Shown here: piece after piece, positions 5,751 to 10,160 of the stretch
Position numbering within the stretch: position 1 is the stretch's first letter
Layout of the letters: every line of letters begins with the position of its first letter
DNA from: Pseudomonadota bacterium
Lineage (GTDB): Bacteria > Pseudomonadota > Alphaproteobacteria > Sphingomonadales > Sphingomonadaceae
Direction of reading: 5' to 3'
Length of the DNA: 10,160 nucleotides
Assembly: GCA_023432995.1 (NCBI GenBank)
Contig: JAEZES010000022.1
Span: forward strand, 1 to 10,160
Notes under the pieces: model-generated
Told to the model about the DNA's origin: nothing
The model's database searches: none
The model's input: the letters and a program-made list of their open reading frames with translations, nothing else
Translations under genes and position numbers: made by a program

Positions 5751-8072
5751 TTACTCGTCGGGCGAGTGCTTCCGTTCGCGGCGGGATTCGAGCATGCCCT
5801 CGTGGATGAAGCCGATCGGGCGCACTTCCATCGCCCGCTTCTTCAACTCGCCGCGCATGCGCTGGTATTCCATTTCCATCTGCTCGGTCACGGTCGGGCG
5901 GCTGTCGTCGAGCGCCTTTTCAAAGTCCTCGGCGGTGACCGTCGTCGCCTCCTCGCCGCGCTGGCGGATCGCCGTCAGGCCGGCGCGGCGGACGACGTCC
6001 TCGAGGTCGGCGCCGGTGTAGCGTTCGGTGCGGGCGGCAATGCCGGCAAGATCGACGTCGCCGGCGAGCGGCATGTCCTGCGTGTGGATCCCGAGAATGT
6101 GCAGCCGGCCGGGCTCGTCGGGCGCGCCGACGTAAACCAGCTCGTCGAACCGTCCCGGGCGAAGCAGCGCCGGATCGACCAGCCACGGCCGGTTGGTCGC
6201 GCCGATCACCACGATCGACTGCAATTCCTCCATCCCGTCCATCTCGGCGAGGATCGTGTTGACCACGCGCGCGGTCACCTGCGGCTCGTTGGCCTCGCTG
6301 CCGCGCGCGGGAACGAGGCTGTCGATCTCGTCGATGAACAGCACGCACGGCGCCACCTGGCGCGCGCGGGCGAACATGCGGCTGATCTGCTGCTCGCTCG
6401 CGCCGTACCACTTGGAGAGCAGGTCCGAGCTCTTCATCGAGATGAAGTTGGCCTCGGCTTCCTTGGCGACCGCCTTGGCGAGCAGGGTCTTGCCGGTGCC
6501 GGGGGGGCCGTAGAGCAGGAAGCCCTTGGCCGGGCGGATGCCCATGCGCTCGAACGCGGCCGGGTTCTTGAGCGGCAGCTCGACCCCCTCGCGCAGCTTT
6601 TCGGCCGCCTCGTCGAGCCCGCCGATGTCGGCCCAGCCGATCGTCGGCGCCTGCACCATGACCTCGCGCATCGCGCTCGGCTGGACGCGCTTGACCGCGG
6701 CGCGGAAGTCGTCCTTTTCGACTTGCAGGTTCTCGAGCACCTCGGCGGGGATTTCCCGCGCGTCGAGGTCGAGCTTGGGCATGATCCGCCGCACCGCCTC
6801 GATCGCCGCCTCGCGCGCCAGCGCGGCGAGGTCGGCGCCGACGAAGCCGTGCGTCGAGCGCGCCAGTTCGTTGAGATCGACGCCTTCGGCCAGCGGCATG
6901 CCGCGGGTGTGGATCCCGAGGATCTCGCGCCGGCCCTTGTCGTCGGGGACGCCGATGATGATCTCGCGGTCGAAGCGGCCCGGGCGCCGGAGCGCCTCGT
7001 CGATCGCCTCGGGGCGGTTGGTGGCGGCGATGACCACGAGGTTCGAGCGGACCTGCAGTCCGTCCATCAGCGTCAGGAGCTGGGCGACGAGGCGCTTCTC
7101 GGCCTCGCCGGAGACCTGCCCGCGCTTGGGCGCGATCGAGTCGATCTCGTCGATGAACACGATCGCCGGGGCCGAGCGCTGGGCTTCCTCGAACACCTCG
7201 CGCAGGCGCCGCTCGCTCTCGCCGTAGGCCGAGCCCATGATCTCGGGGCCGTTGATGGTGAAGAACGCCGCATCGCTTTCGTTGGCGACAGCCTGCGCCA
7301 GCCGGGTCTTGCCGGTGCCCGGCGGCCCGTGCAGCAGCACGCCCTTGGGCGGATCGACTCCGAGCCGGGTGAACAGCTCGGGATAGCGCAGCGGCAGCTC
7401 GACCATCTCGCGCAGCTGCTTGATGGTGTCGTCCATGCCGCCGACGTCGTCGTAGTTGATGATGCCGCGGCCGTCGCGCGGCTCCTCGAACTCGGCGCGC
7501 AGCTCGACTTCGGTGTCCTCGTCGATGTGGACGATGCCCTTGACCGGGACCGTGGCGACGACCTGCAGGCGGATCTCGGTCAGGGCGTACGCCGGTGCGT
7601 TGAACATCCGCCGGACGTCGGGCGGCACGTTGCGCACCGGCTGCTGGCCGTGGGTCGCGACGAGGTCGCCGGCGACCAGCGGCCGCCGGAAGAACACCCG
7701 CTTGAGCGCCTCCGCCGGACCCTGCAGGCGCATCTCGCGCTGCGCCGGGGCGAACACCACGCGGGCGGCGGGGCGCGATTCGGCCCGACGGATCGTCACG
7801 TGCTCGCCGGACGAGGTATCGGCGTTGGCGCGCAGCAGGCCGTCGAGCCGCACGACCTCGAGCGCTTCGTCCTCGTCGTAGGCCTGGAAGGCGATCGCGG
7901 CGGTTACCCGCTTGCCCTCGACCTCGATCGCATCGCCTTCGGTGATACCGAGCGCCTGGAACGCGCTGCGCGGCATGCGGGCGACGCCGCGCCCGCTTTC
8001 CTCCTGGCGAGCGGCCGCGACCTGAAGCCTGACCGTTCCCTTCTCGAGTACCGCCGCGTCCGCATTAGCCAT
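5751..8072 (-). CDS. CDC48/VAT-family double AAA+ ATPase, 773 aa
   Basis: This has the full architecture of archaeal VAT and eukaryotic p97/Cdc48. An N-terminal substrate-binding region (about 10-175, CDC48_N and CDC48_2 type) leads into the first AAA domain, with Walker A GPPGTGKT (Lys255), Walker B FIDEID (Asp308, Glu309), pore loop SAYGESE (Tyr283) and RRPGRFDRE. The second AAA domain has Walker A GPPGTGKT (Lys528), pore loop SKWYGASE (Trp555, Tyr556), Walker B FIDEID (Asp581, Glu582) and LRPGRFDE. Both ATPase sites look intact. Such hexamers unfold and extract proteins. The C-terminus (RRERKHSPDE) lacks the HbYX proteasome-docking motif. I start at ATG 8072 because a GAGAGAG stretch lies just upstream on the minus strand; the longer TTG start at 8135 adds 21 residues without homologous character. 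The gene stands alone, and its bacterial substrates are unknown. The family call is firm; the role in protein quality control is inferred from relatives. Confidence 0.93.
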   Translation of the reverse strand: MANADAAVLEKGTVRLQVAAARQEESGRGVARMPRSAFQALGITEGDAIEVEGKRVTAAIAFQAYDEDEALEVVRLDGLLRANADTSSGEHVTIRRAESRPAARVVFAPAQREMRLQGPAEALKRVFFRRPLVAGDLVATHGQQPVRNVPPDVRRMFNAPAYALTEIRLQVVATVPVKGIVHIDEDTEVELRAEFEEPRDGRGIINYDDVGGMDDTIKQLREMVELPLRYPELFTRLGVDPPKGVLLHGPPGTGKTRLAQAVANESDAAFFTINGPEIMGSAYGESERRLREVFEEAQRSAPAIVFIDEIDSIAPKRGQVSGEAEKRLVAQLLTLMDGLQVRSNLVVIAATNRPEAIDEALRRPGRFDREIIIGVPDDKGRREILGIHTRGMPLAEGVDLNELARSTHGFVGADLAALAREAAIEAVRRIMPKLDLDAREIPAEVLENLQVEKDDFRAAVKRVQPSAMREVMVQAPTIGWADIGGLDEAAEKLREGVELPLKNPAAFERMGIRPAKGFLLYGPPGTGKTLLAKAVAKEAEANFISMKSSDLLSKWYGASEQQISRMFARARQVAPCVLFIDEIDSLVPARGSEANEPQVTARVVNTILAEMDGMEELQSIVVIGATNRPWLVDPALLRPGRFDELVYVGAPDEPGRLHILGIHTQDMPLAGDVDLAGIAARTERYTGADLEDVVRRAGLTAIRQRGEEATTVTAEDFEKALDDSRPTVTEQMEMEYQRMRGELKKRAMEVRPIGFIHEGMLESRRERKHSPDE

Positions 8073-8107
8073 CAACTCTCTCGCTCTCGTCAACCGTTGT
8101 CCCTGAG

Positions 8108-8136
8108 AGCTAGGATGGCGCTCTCCCGATTGCAAA
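8108..8136 (-). promoter_or_regulatory. Possible heat-shock-type (RpoH-like) promoter of the CDC48-type gene
   Basis: On the minus strand TTTG (8136-8133) is followed after 18 bp by CCTAGCT (8114-8108). This compares with the alphaproteobacterial RpoH pattern CTTG, 17-18 bp, CYTATNT: one mismatch in each element. Transcription would start near 8101, giving a leader of about 28 bases before the ATG. It is a short degenerate pattern and could be chance. Confidence 0.25.
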
Positions 8137-8194
8137 CCGGCGACGGCGGGGAAGGTGCCGACGGCCGCTGCGCGGGCCGGGTGAAGCGGGGACG

Positions 8195-8225
8195 AAAAAA
8201 AAAGCCCGGACGTTGCCGTCCGGGC
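8195..8225 (-). terminator. Strong intrinsic terminator without an assigned gene
   Basis: GCCCGGACG (8204-8212) and CGTCCGGGC (8217-8225) form a perfect 9-bp stem with a four-base loop. Read on the minus strand it is followed by nine T residues (8203-8195), the textbook form. It cannot serve scoA, which is on the plus strand, and it lies upstream of the CDC48-type gene, so it must end a minus-strand transcript that begins to its right. No protein gene is evident there. It would also insulate the CDC48-type gene from read-through. Confidence 0.9.
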
Positions 8226-8260
8226 CTGGGAAGTTTTGGGAGAGGATGCCTGAAAGGCCC
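8195..8260 (-). ncRNA. Candidate small regulatory RNA, about 65 nt
   Basis: The transcript is inferred from a promoter-like pair and the strong terminator that ends it. The expected 5' end is near 8260-8257, six to eight bases after the -10 element. The RNA would begin GGGCCU (8260-8255), which is perfectly complementary to AGGCCC (8227-8222) at the foot of the terminator stem. When paired, these close a loop of 27 bases holding the C-rich segments CCUCUCCC and CUUCCC. C-rich loops of this type in alphaproteobacterial small RNAs (for example the suhB/ar14 family, with CCUCCUCCC) can pair with Shine-Dalgarno sequences of target mRNAs. The 5' stem overlaps the terminator stem by four bases, so the full-length forms compete. 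I do not assign it to a known family. Expression is not shown; the existence of a transcript rests on the terminator. Confidence 0.45.
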
Positions 8261-8264
8261 GTTT

Positions 8265-8293
8265 CTTATGCGGAGCGGACGTTTTTCTCGCAA
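8265..8293 (-). promoter_or_regulatory. Candidate promoter for the small RNA
   Basis: On the minus strand TTGCGA (8293-8288) and CATAAG (8270-8265) are separated by exactly 17 bp. Each matches four of six consensus positions (TTGACA and TATAAT). The pair sits at the right distance to start a transcript ending at the orphan terminator. Confidence 0.4.
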
Positions 8294-8365
8294 GTGCGAA
8301 AAGCGCAACTACGCTTGCAATTGGTGCAACACCCCCGGAAACAGCCCGAAATTCGGCGATTTCCG
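8283..8365. repeat. Cluster of short inverted repeats in the scoA upstream region
   Basis: Three successive dyads fill this stretch. TCGC/GCGA around AAGT (8288-8299) is flanked by TTTT and AAA runs. TTGCA/TGCAA (8315-8319 and 8325-8329) has a five-base spacer. A nested pair follows: CGGAAA/TTTCCG (8336-8341 and 8360-8365) enclosing CCGAA/TTCGG (8346-8350 and 8352-8356). The nested pair has the look of an operator or a stable RNA hairpin. It lies more than 120 bp before the scoA start and behind the candidate small-RNA promoter, so it could serve either direction. No regulator gene is present in the window. Confidence 0.45.
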
Positions 8366-8478
8366 AAGGTTCCGGCGGTTCGAGGCGACCGCCAGCCGCC
8401 GCCGTGCCGAAAAGATTGTGCAGTGCATCATTGATGACACGCCCGGTCCGATTGGCTAACGCCGGCAGGACGCGATGC

Positions 8479-8483
8479 GGAGG
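8479..8483 (+). promoter_or_regulatory. scoA: Ribosome binding site that fixes the scoA start
   Basis: GGAGG at 8479-8483 lies five bases before ATG 8489. A GTG at 8483, two codons upstream in the same frame, overlaps this site and is therefore an unlikely start. Confidence 0.8.
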
Positions 8484-8488
8484 TGCCG

Positions 8489-9208
8489 ATGAACAAGCTC
8501 TACCCCGACGCCGCAGCGGCGCTCGACGGCTTGCTGCACGATGGCATGCTGATCGCCGCGGGCGGCTTCGGCCTGTGCGGCATACCCGAACGCCTGCTCG
8601 AGGCTATCCAGGCCAGCGGGGTCACGAATCTGACCTTCGCCAGCAACAACGCCGGGATCGACAACGAAGGCATCGGCAAGCTCCTGCGCACGCGGCAGGT
8701 CGCCAAGATGATCAGCTCGTACGTCGGCGAGAACAAGGAGTTCGAGCGCCAGTACCTCGCCGGCGAACTCGAGGTCGAGTTCTGCCCGCAGGGAACGCTG
8801 GCCGAGCGGATGCGCGCCGGCGGCGCGGGGATTCCCGGATTCTATACGAAAACGGGCGTCGGCACGCAGGTCGCCGAGGGCAAGGAAGTCAAGGTGTTCG
8901 ACGGCCCCAACGGGCCCGAGGAGTACATTCTCGAACGCGGCATCTTCGCCGACCTCAGCATCGTCAAGGCGTGGAAAGCGGACCCGACCGGCAACCTCGT
9001 GTTCCGCAAGACCGCGCGCAACTTCAACTTGCCCGCGGCGACCTGCGGCAAGGTCTGCGTGGTCGAGATCGAGGAGGTCGTGCCGGTCGGCAGCCTCGAT
9101 CCCGACTGCATCCACCTGCCCGGGGTCTACGTGCAGCGGATGGTCGTCGGCGCGCCGTACGACAAGAAGATCGAGTTCGTGACCACTCGCGAGAGGGAGG
9201 CGGCCTGA
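8489..9208 (+). CDS. scoA: 3-oxoacid CoA-transferase subunit A
   Basis: A 239-residue subunit of the heterodimeric enzyme that moves CoA from succinyl-CoA to acetoacetate or a related 3-oxoacid. It is used in ketone-body, polyhydroxybutyrate or 3-oxoacid breakdown. The CoA-transferase family signature DGMLIAAGGFGLCGIP (residues 18-33) is present. It is followed by the typical NNAGIDNEGIGKLL region and by GFYTKTGVGT, and the protein ends in the family's LPGVYVQRMVV segment. The length fits bacterial A subunits. The catalytic glutamate of this enzyme class lies in subunit B, which is not seen in the window; it may follow further downstream. The next gene overlaps the stop by one base (TGATG), so it is translated from the same message. 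Succinyl-CoA as donor is inferred from similarity; acetate or other acid donors cannot be excluded. Confidence 0.92.
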   Translation: MNKLYPDAAAALDGLLHDGMLIAAGGFGLCGIPERLLEAIQASGVTNLTFASNNAGIDNEGIGKLLRTRQVAKMISSYVGENKEFERQYLAGELEVEFCPQGTLAERMRAGGAGIPGFYTKTGVGTQVAEGKEVKVFDGPNGPEEYILERGIFADLSIVKAWKADPTGNLVFRKTARNFNLPAATCGKVCVVEIEEVVPVGSLDPDCIHLPGVYVQRMVVGAPYDKKIEFVTTREREAA

Positions 9209-9534
9209 TGTTCGGCAGGAAGGGCGCCCGCTCCGGGGAGATCGACGTCAGCGGGTTCGGGTTCCTCGACGGCTCGGCCGAGTTCGCCCGGCTGTGGGCC
9301 GAGCCCGGCGGGCCGATGACCTGCATCATCGAGCCGCGCGCGCTCGGACCCGACCCGTTCCTGTTCGGGATGGCGATGGTCGATGCAGTCGGCCACGGGG
9401 CCAAGGCCTATGCCCATGCGCTCGGCATTTCCGAGGACCAGGCGCTGGCGCGGATCTGGCAGGGCCTCGACGCCGAGCGCGCCAACCCGACCGACGAGCC
9501 GCGCGAGATCGATCCGGGCGGGAGCCTGCAGTGA
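9208..9534 (+). CDS. Small DUF5076-like protein, 108 aa
   Basis: A soluble protein without a signal peptide or membrane segment. The N-terminus is basic (MFGRKGAR). The centre, CIIEPRALGPDPFLFGMAMVD, spans about residues 34-54. The segment GHGAKAYAHALGISEDQALA (about 57-76), followed by IWQGLDAERANPTDEP, looks helical and well conserved. From memory this matches a domain of unknown function (DUF5076) common in sphingomonads beside scoA, but I could not confirm the family. The ATG at 9208 overlaps the scoA stop by one base and is preceded by GGGAGG. The stop overlaps the next gene's GTG by four bases. It is thus embedded between the CoA-transferase subunit and a phosphatase in one operon. The function is unknown; a role linked to the transferase is only guilt by association. 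Confidence 0.8.
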   Translation: MFGRKGARSGEIDVSGFGFLDGSAEFARLWAEPGGPMTCIIEPRALGPDPFLFGMAMVDAVGHGAKAYAHALGISEDQALARIWQGLDAERANPTDEPREIDPGGSLQ

Positions 9535-10160
9535 GGCCCCGGGCAACGCGCATCGCGCTGGCCTCGCTGGCCGCGCTGGCGCTGGCAGGGTGCGCGACGA
9601 CCGAGGCCGCGCCGCTTGCGGCGAGTCCGGCTGCGCCGGACGCCGCGGCCGAGCGGATCAAGCGGTTCCAGTATCTCTACGGCTCGGGCGAGGCGGCGGT
9701 AGTGTCGATGCAGGCGTACCATGCGCTGACCGCGTTGGCGCGCGAGCGGGTGGCGCGGCGGCCGGCGGACAGCGTGGTGCTGGCCGAGGGCGCGACGCTG
9801 GCCGAGGCGCGGTTCGTGCCGTGCGGCGACAAGCCGCTGGCCGCGGTGTTCGACGTCGACGAGACTGTGCTGCTCAATCTCGGGCTCGAGGTCTACGAGG
9901 CGCAGGGCACGCCGGTCGCGGGCGAGCTGCTCGACCGCTGGGCCAAGAGCGGCTCGCCCGCGGTCGCGCCGGTCCCCGGCGCCAAGCCCGCGCTCGACGC
10001 GCTGCGGGCGATGGGCGTGACGGTAATCTTCAACACCAACCGCGACACCACCGACGCCGCCGGGACCGCGGCGCAGATCGAGGCGATCGGCCTCGGCCCG
10101 GCGGTGCACGGCGAGACGCTGTTCCTGCGCGGCGACGCCGACGGCGCCTCGGGCAAGGAC
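9531..10160 (+). CDS. Class B/e(P4)-type acid phosphatase lipoprotein (3' partial)
   Basis: The frame runs from GTG 9531 to the window edge (210 codons) and overlaps the preceding stop as GTGA. The first 20 residues form a lipoprotein signal peptide (MRPRATR, a Leu/Ala core, lipobox LAGC) with Cys21 as the lipidation site. HAD-superfamily motif I is DVDETVL, with the nucleophile Asp108 and the acid/base Asp110; motif II is FNTNRD with Thr169. Lys209 in SGKD, two residues before the edge, is the likely motif III lysine; the acidic motif IV would lie beyond. This arrangement matches the lipoprotein e(P4)/class B acid phosphatases, which act as 5'-nucleotidases outside the cytoplasmic membrane. 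Substrate choice cannot be read from the fragment. Its place after scoA and the small unknown protein indicates co-transcription, although a functional link to CoA transfer is not obvious. Confidence 0.87.
   Translation, partial: MRPRATRIALASLAALALAGCATTEAAPLAASPAAPDAAAERIKRFQYLYGSGEAAVVSMQAYHALTALARERVARRPADSVVLAEGATLAEARFVPCGDKPLAAVFDVDETVLLNLGLEVYEAQGTPVAGELLDRWAKSGSPAVAPVPGAKPALDALRAMGVTVIFNTNRDTTDAAGTAAQIEAIGLGPAVHGETLFLRGDADGASGKD

Noticed and set aside
8073..8135. Longer CDC48-type start at TTG 8135
   Set aside because: The extra 21 residues are unlike the family N-terminus and would overlap the putative promoter; ATG 8072 has a purine-rich ribosome binding site.
8090..8308. 72-residue minus-strand frame across the orphan terminator
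   Set aside because: It reads straight through the terminator hairpin and T tract, has a TTG start without ribosome binding site, and overlaps the CDC48 promoter region.
8309..8431. 40-residue minus-strand frame beginning MMHCTIFSARRR
   Set aside because: It lies upstream of the candidate small-RNA promoter, so a leader peptide is conceivable, but it has no ribosome binding site, weak third-position bias, and overlaps the inverted-repeat cluster.
5766..8459. 897-residue open frame on the plus strand opposite the CDC48-type gene
   Set aside because: A shadow frame: no recognisable domain, while the minus strand encodes both complete AAA modules.
8431..8459. TTGATG with GGCTAA as a plus-strand promoter for scoA
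   Set aside because: The spacing is 17 bp but the -10 match is poor, so it is not listed as a feature.
8483..8488. GTG 8483 as scoA start
   Set aside because: It overlaps the GGAGG ribosome binding site that is ideally spaced for ATG 8489.
1..10160. Mobile elements, CRISPR arrays, tRNA or rRNA genes
   Set aside because: I saw no transposase or integrase motif, no regularly spaced direct repeats, no terminal inverted repeats and no tRNA cloverleaf; all intact genes look chromosomal and share base composition.

Overview
The window is high-GC chromosomal DNA with dense coding, strong G/C preference at third codon positions, and one-base or four-base gene overlaps. The gene set points to an alphaproteobacterium, most likely of the Sphingomonadales: a bacterial CDC48-type AAA ATPase, an Ala/Glu/Asp-rich small lipoprotein, and an scoA gene followed by a DUF5076-like protein and an e(P4)-type lipoprotein phosphatase. 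The lineage is inferred from gene families and composition; no rRNA or other phylogenetic marker is present.

Layout. Bases 1-882 hold the 3' part of a class A beta-lactamase-fold serine hydrolase (+). It converges on a small acidic lipoprotein gene (-, 952-1224), and a hairpin whose T-rich tail serves the minus strand lies between them. Bases 1225-1807 carry no intact gene but hold what looks like a frameshifted gene for a small exported protein (+, 1430-1719). Then come polA (+, 1808-4663) and an MscS-family channel (+, 4660-5700) whose TTG start overlaps the polA stop. Converging on this pair is a CDC48-family double AAA ATPase (-, 5751-8072). The spacer 8073-8488 contains a very good minus-strand intrinsic terminator (8195-8225) that ends no visible gene, then a cluster of inverted repeats, then the ribosome binding site of scoA. 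The right end is a tight plus-strand operon: scoA (8489-9208), a DUF5076-like small protein (9208-9534) and a class B/e(P4)-type acid phosphatase lipoprotein (9531 to the window edge).

How the genes relate. DNA polymerase I and the MscS channel look translationally coupled. The CDC48 homologue appears monocistronic, with a possible heat-shock-type promoter. The scoA operon probably includes scoB beyond the right edge, since ScoA supplies only one of two subunits of 3-oxoacid CoA-transferase.

The most interesting non-coding signal is a candidate small RNA of about 65 nt on the minus strand (about 8260 to 8195). It has a -35/-10 pair with 17 bp spacing, a C-rich unpaired segment resembling an anti-Shine-Dalgarno motif, a 6-bp 5' element that can pair with the base of the terminator, and a nine-T tail. 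Also notable are the atypical catalytic residues of the beta-lactamase-like protein and the frameshift in the small exported-protein gene. I see no mobile element, CRISPR array, tRNA or rRNA.
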